Below are positions 11,166 through 22,540 of a stretch of 64,000 bases of DNA, in pieces. Source of the stretch: Ascaphus truei (lineage: Eukaryota > Chordata > Amphibia > Anura > Ascaphidae); NCBI GenBank assembly GCA_036426205.1, contig CM071573.1, positions 46,863,789 to 46,927,788 of the forward strand, given 5' to 3'. The notes below the pieces were generated by a model, which was not told the origin of the DNA, searched no databases, and saw nothing but the letters and a program-made list of their open reading frames with translations. Within the stretch, counting starts at the first letter, position 1, and each line of letters begins with the position of its first letter. Made by a program: the position numbers and the translations under genes.

Positions 11166-13398
11166 CTAGAACTTACATGACAGGGTAGGTAGAGAGATAA
11201 CTGGACCAGCAATCGCTGTACTCTCCCCTAGGTGAAAAATCCAACGTCCTCGCTTGGATCCAAATGTGGGTACCACCCATCCACCTGGTCTCTGCAAACA
11301 AATACAGGTTATAGCAGATGTACAAATAACCTCATACTGTACACAGTACTGTATCATCCACTGATGACAGTGATGAGATTAGATAACTTATTCTCCCAAC
11401 TGGAAGATACAAGAAAAACCTTCACTTGTAATATTTTGGGTCCGGATTCTTGATCACCCTCCCATCAAATAACTTGGTCCAGATATAGTATACCTTAGGA
11501 CAGGCCTGCACAACTTGTAAAGCGAGAAGGGCCGAACTGCTCCAAGGAAAACAGATTCAAGCCGCACGGGTAAAATCATCATCCTCATATCTGCCCCAGC
11601 ACCCCTCATCATCCTCATATCTCCCCCAGCACCCCTCATCATCCTCATATCTCCTCCAGCACCCCTCATCTTCATATCTCCCCCAGCACCCCTCATCCTC
11701 ATATCCCCCCTCATCATCAACCTTTGCGAGACTCACCCACTATCTCACACCCCCATCTCTCCCCCTCACCCATACACAATATTCCCCCTCCACATAACAC
11801 ACAATACCCCCCTACAGCCCACACACATCCCACCCCCTTGCACCTCACCCCCCTGCACCTCACATCACTCTCCTGCACCTCACATCATTCCCCTGCACCT
11901 CACCTCACATCACCCCCCTGCACCTCACCTCACATCACCCCCTGCACCTCACCTCACCCCCTGCCCCCCCCCCTCCCCTCCCCCCCTGCACCTCTCCTCA
12001 CATCACCCCCTGCACCTCACTCTCCCCCCTACACCTCACTTCACGGCGGCAGAGCAGGCAGGACTAGCGCACTCGCAAACAGGAAGTGTCACACACATAC
12101 AGCGCACAGTCCTGAGAGCAGAGGGGGAGAGCGGGCTCACACGCGAGGAGGGGGGAGCAGACGCGCGCGGGGTGAAAGCGGATTCGTGGGGGAGGAGGGG
12201 AAGAGCGGTCTTGCGCGCCGGGTGAAAGCGGGCTCGGGAGGGAGGAGGACAGGGAAAGCCGCCGCGGGCCGCACAATGAGTGCAGGACGGCCCGCGGGCC
12301 GTGTGTTGTGCAGGCCTGCCTTAGGAGAACCAGGGCACTGTCTAACCTCTACTCGGTCTTTAAAGATACATGTGCCTATGAGCCATTCCTCCATTACAGA
12401 ACAAATCTTATCATCTTTAATAAACCTGTCATCACTGGTTTTGGTTTTAATATTCTCAATGACGGCCAACCTCAACCACTCATGTCGGTGTTGATCTATT
12501 TCGTCTAGTATGGGTTCAGGTACATACGGGAAGGTATACTCGTGAGATTGACGGTACCTATTACAGATAGCTCGGTCAGCTCTACTTAATCATTGTATTT
12601 TATGGCCATGTCCCTGACCAGGTAATACCCAGAACCGAGGCTCACTTAACTCAACCTCCTGGTAGAATATGGAGGGACTCTTGGGGATTCTTACTCCCAA
12701 ATTTATTTCAACCATCCTCTTGCGGAGGGCTTCAGCTATCTCTTCCTGGGATAGTTGACCTTCCTCCCACCAGTGGTCCACAATTGCACCATTTACCAAT
12801 AGCAGTCTCGTTCTATTAAGACATGGGGCATAACCCTCAAACATGGGTCCCACCACTTAAGGCCTTCCCGGGACTCATGTGAACTACTGGACCTGGTGTC
12901 CATCTGGGAGGACACACCCGAAGTAGCAAACCTCTGGGGGATGAGTCCCTAAATGACGTAAACGGCCTGGGAGACCTTTTCACAGGAATGCGGCTGGCAT
13001 AAGGTGTTTCACCTTCAGACCCAGATGACCACCCATCTTTTCCCTTAAAGTCCCAGTCTCAGTCTCTCAAGTCCATGGACATACCCGGAGATAACTTCTC
13101 ACAAGGAAACATAGTTAATACAAACATAGCAGCAGCAGAGGCCGAGATACTAGGGTTAGGAATCAAGGGTAGGGGCCCAGTGTCACTCAGGATTGGCCTT
13201 CCCTTTACCTTTAGCAGATGGTGAGGGGCTAGGAACATGGGCTGGTGACGGGGCATTGACAACTGGGGCCGGTGAATGGGGCCTAGTAATGTCCATGATT
13301 TGTACCAGTAGAAGGAAAAAGATCAATGCCGCATCAGGCGTGGCTGCTGCATCAATCTTTTTCCTTCCACTGTGACGCTTTGATCGAGACCACGCCAT
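11166..13398 (-). pseudogene. Decayed coding relic of unknown family, split by a hAT element
   Basis: Reading leftwards on the minus strand there is an ATG at 13398 with a basic, Ser/Pro-rich start, then frameshifted continuations. A better-kept stretch (about 12856-12320) holds the motif VDHWWEEGQLSQEEIAEAL and one in-frame stop near 12590. That frame reads across the hAT insertion at 11501-12318 and continues for about 30 codons on its far side. A further open stretch at 11286-11180 lies between an acceptor-like 'gtttgcag' and a donor-like 'gtaagt'. I do not recognise the family. A retroelement gag/env-type product is most likely and a dead host gene possible. Confidence 0.35.
11501..12318. 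mobile_element. 818-bp non-autonomous hAT element
   Basis: The ends CAGGCCTGCACAAC and GTTGTGCAGGCCTG are perfect inverted repeats. The element is flanked by the perfect 8-bp duplication 'ccttagga' (11493-11500 and 12319-12326), diagnostic of hAT transposition. The interior is two minisatellites: about 30-bp units with 'atctcccccagcacccctc' (11575-11720) and about 20-bp units with 'ctgcacctcacatcaccc' (11825-12040). A CpG-rich block lies at 12045-12300. The 256-codon frame across it is a repeat artefact. Confidence 0.9.
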
Positions 13399-13734
13399 GG
13401 AGGGACACTGACCACCAATTCAGGTGCACCGCGAGGCCAGGAGACAAGGGGGACGGTACCAATTGTGAGTAAGACGTATACTCCACATCGGCAAAAGGAC
13501 ACTGTGTTTATTTGCAGCCGTAAACCTTTACATTTGGATGCGGGTCTGCACTCAGTTACCCCCATACTTTCTCCATCTAGGCTTAACTCTGTTTATGCTC
13601 CGCAATATACAATTAACCTCTAGGCAATTCATTGCCATATACTTTTCTGGTGCCCTATGAGCTTAAACAGACGGTCTCTTTTTGTTTCATGATTTGTACC
13701 AGTAGGTCTAATAATATGTTTATTTTTCAGTCAC

Positions 13735-14015
13735 CCTCTCTCTCTCAACCTATATATCTCTCTATCGCCCACACTGTCTCCCTCCCCCACACTGTCTCCC
13801 TCCCTCACTCTGTCTCCCTCCCTCACCCTGTCTCTTTCCCTCACTCTTCTTTCTCTCCCTTCACTCTCTGTCTCTCCCTCACTCTCTGTCTCTCCCTCAA
13901 TCTCTGTCTCTCCCTCAATTTTTGTCTCTCCCTCACTCTCTGTTTCCCTCGCTCTCTGTCTCTCTTCATCGCTCTCTGTCTCTCTCCATCGCTCTCTGTC
14001 TCATTAGGATTTCGG
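13735..14015. repeat. CT-rich simple sequence
   Basis: Imperfect 'ctccctcactctctgt' units run in tandem for nearly 300 bp and end before a short GA tract at 14058. It is non-coding. Confidence 0.88.
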
Positions 14016-14489
14016 GCATGTTTTCTTTCCTGCATCAATCACTTCTCATGACCATAAAGAGAGAGAGAGAAGCTAGAGAGGGAGAGAGAGGAACAGAAAG
14101 TAAGATGCAGAAGATCAGACAGACATAAACTAGAATGTGATCAAGTAAAAGATATGTAGACAACATGAGAGAGGCAAACGGGTCCGTGTATCAGGAGCAG
14201 TTCTTGGTCACAAAAAGTCTGCCCCATTTGTATCAGAAAAGGAAATCCCAATGAAATCAATAGGGTTTTTCTTGGATTCATTTTGAGCAGTTGCTTTGCA
14301 CTAGAGTTGCATGTTCACCTTAATGCCGCAGAGCCCAGAGACAAACTCCCATGGTTGGGGCGTAAATAAATGTAAGTGGGACACAGACAAACAATTTGGG
14401 AGGCCGGGATCTATTTATCTAAGTCTCCCAACCATGCCGAAGATTTATCAAGCAATGCTGCTGAAGTTTTATCTTTACTGAGTCTGGTG
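14016..14489. other. No gene seen
   Basis: A short GAGA tract (about 14058-14090) is followed by unremarkable AT-rich sequence. Confidence 0.45.
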
Positions 14490-14690
14490 CATTTGTTTTG
14501 TCCCGGTGGTGTCTCGGTGGTGTCCCATTGTTGTCTGTGTTATCTCGGTGTTGTCCCATTGTTGTCTCTGTGTTATCTCGGTGGTGTCCTGGTGTTGTCC
14601 TGTTCGGGGTTGGCCCGGTGGTGTCCCGGTTTTGTCTCAGTGTTGTCCCGGAGTTGTACCTGTGGTGTCCCGGTTTTGCAGCCCTGAGAC
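14490..14690. repeat. Short tandem repeat, GTGTCCCGGTG-type units
   Basis: About a dozen variable units built on 'ggtgttgtcccggtggtgtc' make up the block. All three frames stay open because the unit lacks stops, so the overlapping frames here are artefacts. Confidence 0.75.
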
Positions 14691-15479
14691 ATTAGTAAAT
14701 ACCTCCCTTTGAGATTACAGGTAGATATCAGTTAGTGGGTTTATAGGCAAACAGAGCCTCCCACCGATTACTGTGCTTATGGGCATACGGGGAACTCCCC
14801 AATATAACATTCTTTTGTGGGGTTGTGACCATTTCAGTCCCCATCTGGGCCACTTAGACATGGAGTTATTTGAGTAAATGAATTCTCCCTGTACCTGAAA
14901 ATGTACATCTCAATGTGTCGGTCCTGGTAACATATTTGTATAAATTAAGAACCTTCTGGATTCGGATTCCTTTTTATTTACTGGACCTCAATGGTAAAAG
15001 TGTGATGATCCTGGGAGGGGGGCCTTAATAATAACTTTATTTCACATAACTTTATTTCCTATAACGCAATTGGACTCAAAGCACTTAATTACAGTATAGT
15101 GTGCGGTATGCAGCGTTGTACAAAGGATTAGCCCAGATAAATTTACAATGTGTGGTTTTGGTGGTTTCCCTGAGGCACAGGGAGAGAAAGGGACTTGACC
15201 AAGGACACAAGGAGCTGACACTGGGAATTGAACCAGGTTTCCCTGATACAAATGCAGTGTCAGTGTTACAGTCAGTGCCTTTCCTCACTGAGACGCTCCT
15301 CACTTGAGTGCTGTTATTTACAAAGCTCTTTTTTACATGGAAGGGAATTTACTCTCTGATTTCCGGTTTCATGAGCACACATATTGCATAGACCTTCTTG
15401 TGTCTCATTGTTTAATTTTGGCATTGGAGCCCAGCTTTCCCTTCAGCTAGCCAGCTGTTCCTTTAAGACAACGGGCACT
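14691..15479. other. No gene seen
   Basis: AT-rich sequence. A tract near 15110-15260 ('ggtttccctgaggcacagg') resembles dispersed repeat DNA and yields short antiparallel frames without recognisable domains. Confidence 0.4.
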
Positions 15480-15727
15480 ATCGCGCGTGGGCGCGCAGAG
15501 ACTTCCTGTTGTTCCGTAGGAGGAAGTGAGGCGTGTGTCTACACGCGGTGCAGAGCTGTGGACCCCGCACACCAGCCCCCACGGCCGGAGCTGTTCCGGT
15601 TACCATCGAAGGACTGACTGGTGTCTGAGCCGCAGTGGAGCAGAGGCATCACCCGCCAGGGAGATCATCTCTACTTAGGACTTGTTCCTACCATGCGAGC
15701 TTAATCTTGCTGTATGTAAGTAGGGCT
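15480..15727 (+). promoter_or_regulatory. CpG-rich promoter-like segment with splice donor
   Basis: A CpG-enriched island in AT-rich DNA contains two opposed ETS-type cores in 'acttcctgttgttccg' and 'aggaggaagtg'. It ends at a consensus donor, 'ctgtat|gtaagtag', near 15714. It could be a promoter and first exon of a + strand transcript or the leader of an LTR retroelement; 'ttggcgccagg' near 15980 is reminiscent of a primer-binding site. No coding exon downstream can be tied to it. Confidence 0.22.
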
Positions 15728-18290
15728 CCAATTTTTGTGCTCCGGATGACCTGCGGTTCCTTGTATTTGCCATAGTCGGTCTTGGCATAGTTCTTTTTAA
15801 TAATAAACAATTGTTTTAATTATCGCTAGGATTCTTAACTGTTTATGTGTATTAGTACAATACTGCTTACCCTACAGTGTTGCGCTATGATTTTTGTTTG
15901 TTTGTGTTCTTTTCTTTGCATGGTCTGTCGAGCAAGTGTGCGGTTCCCCTGAGGAGTACAGGACATTCCACTGACTATTTGGCGCCAGGTTTTTCTTTAT
16001 TATTGTTTAACAGGCTTATCACCTCTACAAACTGAACACAGTGCTATTGCTATTATTACCGGCACTCCCAACGCTGCATGAACTCCTCTCTGCCAGAGAG
16101 TGACGGCAAAGTGAGGGTCCGTCAATCAGCACTTTGATCTGTCCCATCATTGGGTTCCAGATCACCACCCAGACCAGGTTCTAAGATGGAAGCTTTAAAC
16201 ACTACTCATATGACAACGGAAGTCTTTGTTTGGCAGTAACAATGAGAATATTTGAAAATCTGTGCTGTATGGTCATTTGAAAGTGATTATGAGTTACTGT
16301 ACCTGCCAACTTTCTTGCAATCTGCACAACACATTCGTAGCGTATTTAAGAGATTAAGAGCCATATTTCAATAGTGCTACTGTAGGTCACCTAACACCTA
16401 AGGGCGCGTAAATAGTACTGACGCGCGCATGACCGTGCGTGTGGCTTCGTGTATGACTGTACTTGCCGCGATCTGTGTCCTGCAGGATTGCGCGATAGGA
16501 AGGTGGGGTGAGGTTGTGCCGGGGGGCGTGGAGAAGGCGTGCCCCTGATGTCACGTGAAGCGGTTCGCCCGCATTGGCCGTCGCGCTGCAAATTCAAACG
16601 CAAAGTACCGGTTGCCTTGTCGCGCTTATGCACGCGCGATCTACTGTATACACAAGCACATTGGCATACATTTGTATGTACTGTATTCGGCGATTCACCC
16701 ATTCTGGCAATTATGGTGTTAATCTTATGTTGTGAGCTCATAATTTTTTTTTATTTCAGTGACAACAAATACCCCAAATATAATGTTATCTGAGTCGGGG
16801 GGTTGTGGCCCTTCCTATAGATCTGTTTTGAGCATGCAGTTGGCAGTGTCTATTGATCTCAGACTGCAGGATAAGGAGGGGCTGACTTTACCCAGGTGAT
16901 CCAGAGCCAGGTGGTTCACTGCTCCTCTCCACCCTACTAATCAGAAGACAACCCAGCTATACAAATATTAGCTGCGTGCAATTAGCTGCTACTTAAGGTA
17001 TGTAATATTTGCTGAGGGCCTTAGCCATTGATTAACTCCTTGAGTGCCGGAGGGGATTTTAATACATTAAGATGCAGTTCATTTAGATAAGGTATAAAGT
17101 GAAGAGATACACACAATACCAAATGCACAGCCCTATAAACCTCAATGCTGCACCATTAGCACTTTCTTGTTATTAATCGCTATATAATGCTGCATAGATC
17201 CTGCAGATCATTACCCTAGGAATTCTCTCGCCTGTCTTTGTGATTCTTTAGATATAACTAAGAAGACATATACCATGCCAAGGTAAACCCACCACATGCA
17301 GCTCGGGTCTTAGCCATGGTTAATTAGCTGAACCCTAATGCTTCCACTGATTCGTTTCCATGGAGATAAACTCACAGAGGTTGATGTATCAACATCATTT
17401 TTGATGATCGGAGTAGTATTATCCTCCTGCGTCAAGCAGCACAGAGAGGATTTGTCCACCTTTGCCCCGTGAGGATGGTTTATCGAGGCAGTCTTACCAA
17501 TAGCATTATTTTCATCTCTTAATGTCAATGTACCACGGCACTTTGCTCTCATTTTGCTCTAGGGAATGCCGATAGGAAGAGTTAGGGAGAAGTTACATTT
17601 GTGGTGTTCCTGGCCGGTTCTCTGGGATTTAGGAGACAACGGGGCGGCCCAAACTTCTGGCGCCGGTCAGACTCAGCTCCCTTGGTTAGGAAGGGCCCCG
17701 CAGCAGAGGGGAGATGGAGGCCCTGGTGGTCGGACATGGGACCAACTCCCAGCATTGACCAGCTGGGGCCCCCGAAGCTGCCGGACCTGGGACACTCATC
17801 CTGCTGACAGCCCTGATCCTACTCAGTACAGGAAAAACTACCTCTGCCATCACGTGGCAGAACACTGTATAACACTCTGTACTTCCAGCAATGCGCATAC
17901 CTCACATTCTTAACCCCCCATCTGCCAAAGGGGAAAGAATAAGGCCCCACACCTATCTTACATATGTGGCTGTCTTCGAATGCTATAACAATTCAAAGAG
18001 AACAACGGGCAACCTCATACGAAGTACAAATATAACAGTATAGAACACATATAAAACAATAACACAGACAACATTTTAAGACTGCCATAAAGATTTAAGC
18101 ATGACTATTCAACCCACCAGTATGATAAGGGTTGCTCCATCTGTTTTTTTGCCAGTGCTGGGTAACCCATGGCACTCTGGGTGGTCAAAGACGATAAGGC
18201 AAAGGGACTTCTGGATTAAACAAAATCAGCATGAGTCCCCTCATTAGAAGAGGTACAATATACAGCATTGGTCTGGACGAGTTTGTACCC
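15728..18290. other. Intergenic stretch; one GC-rich MITE-like block
   Basis: About 16400-16640 is CpG-rich, with 'gacgcgcgcatg' and 'gcacgcgcgatc' in opposed orientation, and resembles the GC-rich MITEs elsewhere in this window. A second moderately GC-rich patch lies at 17560-17810. The rest is AT-rich with no domain-bearing frame. Confidence 0.35.
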
Positions 18291-18500
18291 TCACTGACTG
18301 CCCCGTAGAATCATATATGTTCTCATGATCTGAAGGAATACATCAGTCTGTGCAAGGAAGTTGCAACCTTTAACTTTTTCCCACTTGACATGATTTATAG
18401 AAGAAGCCGAATCTGGCGTCCCATCAGACCCAAATTGAAAAAGGTTAGATAAATCTAAGTCATTGTCACCGCTCAATTCTGAGCTCTTGGATTCCAGCAA
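18291..18500 (-). pseudogene. Short Ser/Asp-rich open frame, unidentified
   Basis: A minus-strand frame of 69 codons is non-repetitive and complex in composition, with the acidic motif SGDNDLDLSNLFQFGSDG, and stays open some way upstream of its first ATG. I do not recognise it. Its neighbours are repeats, and it may be a remnant of a retroelement ORF1-type protein. No splice context is convincing. Confidence 0.2.
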
Positions 18501-18775
18501 ACTTGGCCGGTCCAGGGGTGTATCCGGACTACGGTCACCATTTAGGCCATTTGCAGTATCAGAAGGTCAGTAAGGAATAATGTCACAAACATGAAATGAG
18601 ACACAAACTCACCTATCCGGTATCCTCAGAATATAGTCTCCCACGATAATAATAGCGTTTTTTTGGTCCGGTGGGACTTATCCAGTTCTGTTCTGACTAA
18701 GGCATTTGTGTCATCCAGAATTGAAGAAAAACAAAAAACTTCTTCAACTGGTGTACTGTGATACCTACCCTCTGT

Positions 18776-18880
18776 AAGGGAGGGTTGGGTGGTCAAGTCC
18801 TGGGATACCCTCTATAAGGGAGGGTTGGGTGGTCAAGTCCTGGGATACCCTCTGTAAGCTAGGGTTGTCTGGTCAAGTCC
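18776..18880. repeat. Three copies of a ~41-bp unit
   Basis: The sequence 'gggagggttgggtggtcaag' with 'tcctgggataccctct' occurs three times in tandem, the last copy being diverged. Confidence 0.8.
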
Positions 18881-19394
18881 AAGGTCGTACACGAGTCTTT
18901 CCCATATACTGTATAAGACATGCAGGGCCCAGGGGTTGTCCCGTACTAGCATGCAGAGCGTAATATAGACTCCAAAGACAGGAGGAATCCATCCCAATCT
19001 TTATTCTATTTAGTTACAAAAGCCCTTATTGCTTTTCTGAGTGTGCTATTAACCCTTTCTGACATTAAACTCAGTAATATTAGAAGTAAAATTGTGCTAA
19101 ATGTCTAAAGTACAAACTTCTCCTTTGAAAACAACACTTGGAAGTTATTACCTCAATCAGAAATTAAGATCAGAGGAGCTCAATGCTGCAGGAAGTTAAT
19201 TTGACGACTTTATCAGTATGGTTTTAACTGTTGCCTGTTGAGTAGGGGTGATTTCTACCTGTTTTGAGAAAAAGCCCACAAAAAAAAACAAATGTATTTA
19301 AATCCTCTTGTTGTTCTTTGTAAAGGATCCATAAAAATCCACTCCCACCACATGAAGTGGATGTAACGGCTTGAAACGTACAATCAATTCCACT

Positions 19395-19885
19395 GGTGCC
19401 ATGTTAGTTATCATGTTAGCCTGCATGTTAGTTAGCCTGCATGTTAGCTAGCATGCATGTTAGCATGCGTGCATGATAGCTAGCGTGCATGTTAGCTAGC
19501 GTGCATGTTAGCTAGCGTACTAGTTAGTTAGCATGCATGTTAGCTAGCATGCTAGTTAGTTAGCATGTTTGTTAGTTAGTTAGCATGTTAGTTAGTTAGC
19601 ATGTTTGTTAGTTAGCATGTTAGCATGCATGTTGGTGATCATGTTAGTATGCATGTTAGTTAGTATGTTAGTTAGCATGTATGTTGGTGATCATGTTAGC
19701 ATGCATGTTGGTGATCATGTTAGCATGCATGATAGTTAGCATGCTAGTTAGTTAGCATGTTTGTTAGTTAGCATGTTAGCATGCATGTTGGTGATCATGT
19801 TAGTATGCATGTTACTATGTTAGTTAGCATGTTAGCATGCAGGTTGGTGATCATGTTAGCATGCATGATAGTTAGCATGCATGGC
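19395..19885. repeat. Minisatellite rich in TTAGCATGCATG and GCTAGC
   Basis: Nearly 500 bp are made of short variants of 'tgttagttagcatgca' and 'gttggtgatcatg'. Many units are self-complementary (TGCATGCA, GCTAGC), so the array could extrude hairpins. It is non-coding. Confidence 0.88.
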
Positions 19886-20441
19886 AGAACATCACATGCT
19901 TTATAAACAAACATCCTCTCTCATAGAGATGGACAGTAAGCACTGTACCTAAGTCGCAAAAGAGTTTTAGAAATACTCAACGGTCCACTGATCAGATAGA
20001 TGGTCATGGTAATTGTGAGTCTCCTGCTCTCAATACTTGTGGCACACAGACTTTGGGGCACATGTACTAATATGTACTAACAGATTTTCTCACATTTTTA
20101 TTGCATCAAAAATGTCAGTGTTAAAAGTAATACAAACCTTCCAAAAAATGTGCCTTGCACGTATGAAGTCTTCCTACATATGACGCATAATTTGTTGTTT
20201 GAAATATTTTTTTTATGGTTTCTCATGTTGAATACCTGATTGGTACAATTTTAGTGAAAAAAATAACTGTTTATTTTTTTACATTTATAACTAGTAGTGA
20301 ATAACAAGTATGATAGCATTCGCGCGAAATAATATTCCTACAGTAGGTATCAATCGAAAACTTTTTGGAGCGCATCCTGGATGTATCATTATATAAGTTA
20401 AAACAATTCTTATTTTCACAGTATGGCTATTGTGAATTATT
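19886..20441. other. No gene seen
   Basis: AT-rich sequence without a recognisable feature, leading into the fold-back at 20442. Confidence 0.4.
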
Positions 20442-20676
20442 GAAGAAATTCCAAGGCATAAAGCGGTGCACAGCAAAAATGTAACCAAACGCAGCTAATA
20501 GAAAAAAGGGCTTATTTAATGAAAAACGAACACCTTTACATAGCTAAACACACTGACGCATTTCACCCCGTTCGGGACACAAGAGGTGTTAGTTTTTCAT
20601 TAAATAAGCCCTTTTTTGTATAACTGCGTTTGGTTACTTTTTTGCTGTGCACCGCTTTTTGCCTTGGAATTTCTTC
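20442..20676. mobile_element. Fold-back element with hammerhead-like loop
   Basis: Arms 20442-20540 and 20588-20676 are reverse complements: 'gaagaaattccaaggc', 'gcggtgcacagcaaaaa' and 'aagggcttatttaatgaaaa' all recur inverted. The turn contains a hammerhead-like core on the minus strand. The organisation is the same as in the 10231-10469 element, but the sequence is different, so it is another family. Confidence 0.75.
20552..20585 (-). ncRNA. Hammerhead-like motif, degenerate CUGANGA box
   Basis: On the minus strand stem II is UCCCG-AA-CGGGG, followed by U, GAAA, the short AUGCGU stem III, and GUC as the cleavage triplet. The CUGANGA box is eroded to CUUGUGU, so catalysis is unlikely. The order and spacing are those of a type I hammerhead. 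Confidence 0.45.
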
Positions 20677-21329
20677 TACGACTGATTCAGCTGGAAGCAC
20701 GTCCCCTTTGCAGACGGAATACGGACGTTTTATGCTTCTTACCAGTGGATTCTACCCAGGAGCGACGTGCACACTGGTCTCAGCATGACAGCAGGTACTT
20801 TTGTGGTGGTAGTGGGCTGGGGGTTATGTTTGGAGTAAGCCGGGCTGCTCCTTGTTAGGACGGTTGGCTATTCCTTCCTATACCCTAGTTATTACCCCTC
20901 CCCCTATCCTGCTTAATAGTCCTCTTTGCTCATAGACCAAGCTTTATGACGTGCCTTTATCTGTCTATTTCCTACAGGTCATAGACCTTTACTACTATGG
21001 ATTTTATATTCTACTATGCTGAACTAGCTCTCGAGCACTGGTTGTGGGATTATTATCCTACGTTTCTCCTATTATGAATTATTCATGTGTTTTTATATAA
21101 AATATTAAATATGAAATAGGCTATTACATAATAGCCATACTGTGAAACTAGTACATTTATTAACATATATTGTGAAACATCTGTGCTACGTCAAATAACG
21201 TTTTGGGTTAATACATTATTTTGCACTAACTCTATTAAGAGTGTATTGAGGTTGAACAAGACGTATGATTGTGACGCACTTTTTATTAATGTTGTGATGC
21301 ACAGAAATCTTCTTTTTTAGTACGTACCA

Positions 21330-21965
21330 TTTACCTCTGTAATTGAAATGTAGTTTGACAAGCGCAGCACCAAAAAAGCCTTTTTTGGCGTAGTACCAAT
21401 GCCTCATTTAGCACAGGATGGCAATCTACTGCCCGATCGTAGACAAGGTTATCCAAGAGAGTGAAATGGGGGTTCATGCATGAATCTGGGGTCCAGTTCT
21501 GAAGCTTAAAAGATAAAGGACCGGTTTCTGGATCTTCCATTTCCAACTTTTGAAGTTCCTATTTGTCCTTTGGTAGCCACACAGGCAGAATGGACCATAA
21601 AGCCCTAGTTAGTACTGGTAAAGGATCCACATCTTCCCAAGTTTCTGGTAAAGGGTTGCGGGAGAGGGCATCCGTTTTGTATTCTCAGTCCTTTTTCTGT
21701 GATTTGTGATTCACAGTAAAATCAAACTTGAACAAGTGTAAGCAGCACCTGCAAAGTCTACCAGGAGGCTTCTGGTTAGACAGGAGCCATTCTAGAGGAC
21801 AATGATCCATCACTACCATGAACTGAGTTCCTTCAACATATGCCCAGAAATGTTCCATGACCCCATATCATAGCCAACCATTCACATTCTGTTCATGGTG
21901 GGCAGTTCAACTCCCATAAGCATTAAGAACTTCCTTGCCGTCTGCAAAGCATTGAGAAAGAGCTG
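21330..21965 (-). pseudogene. Gypsy-class (Metaviridae) pol fragment: RT end and RNase H
   Basis: The minus-strand translation of about 21905-21670 shows the layout of gypsy RNase H: FMVVMDHCPLEWL (the DH-PL-WL signature), then RLCRC, then FDFTVNH, and after one in-frame stop TDALSRN (the nADALSR signature). A 71-codon open frame continues at 21546-21331. Stops and frameshifts show it is dead. No LTRs or primer-binding site could be assigned. Confidence 0.72.
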
Positions 21966-21974
21966 CCCCTAGGT

Positions 21975-22062
21975 GAGGAGTGGCCAACTCCAGTCCTCAA
22001 GGGCCACCAACAGGTCAGGTTTTAAGGATATCCCTGCTTCAGCACAGGTGGCTCAGTCAACG
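21975..22062 (+). repeat. Dispersed short repeat ('ggccaactccag' family)
   Basis: The tract begins 'gaggagtggccaactcc', passes through 'aagggccaccaacaggtc' and ends 'gcacaggtggctcagtc'. From general familiarity this tract recurs in vertebrate, notably amphibian, DNA. It is followed by a CATA microsatellite at 22065-22105. Confidence 0.5.
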
Positions 22063-22109
22063 TTGAGTACACACATACATACATACACATACATACATAC
22101 ATATATTAC

Positions 22110-22540
22110 AGCGGCGGTAGCGGCGCGAAAACTTTATTTTCCCAATTTTCCCCCCTGTCGGCCAGTTCCACGCTCACTGACGTGCGTGCGCGTGGCCCTA
22201 TTATAGAAAGGCTGACTAACCACAGCCAACTATAACTGCCGCGCACGGCGCAGCAAGCGCACGCACTATAGAACAGCCCTAAGGCTTGGTCCCTGCTGGC
22301 TACTGCAGCGCTCGCTATGGCGGGTGCTGCGGGGACAAGAGCCTCAATGGGGTCGGGCCCGCTGCGAGGGGTGGCCGCCGCGCAGTGCGTTTTTCAGGCA
22401 GACGCGAAAATTGTCAGTACAACTAGCAATGGAGTGGTAGGCCACGCCCCCCTGGCGGTTCAGCCAATGAGGGCGAACCTGCCAGGTGACGTCATGGCCA
22501 CTCCCCCGTCACGCTCCCCCCCTGTCTTTCCCCCTGCAGC
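22110..22540. mobile_element. GC-rich MITE-like blocks
   Basis: CpG-dense DNA contains 'gcgcacgcactatagaacagccctaag' at 22256-22283, whose 'ctatagaacagcccta' part matches the end of the insertion at 41713-42118. A second block follows with 'gtcatggccactcccccgtcacg'. Boundaries are unclear. The open frames are by-products of GC richness. Confidence 0.4.

Noticed and set aside
11724..12494. 256-codon + strand frame
   Set aside because: It crosses minisatellites and the right end of a hAT element; the protein is low-complexity His/Pro/Thr sequence.
19360..19390. 'cggcttgaaacgtac' as another hammerhead
   Set aside because: There is a GAAACGUA word but no CUGANGA box and no stem II partner at the right distance.
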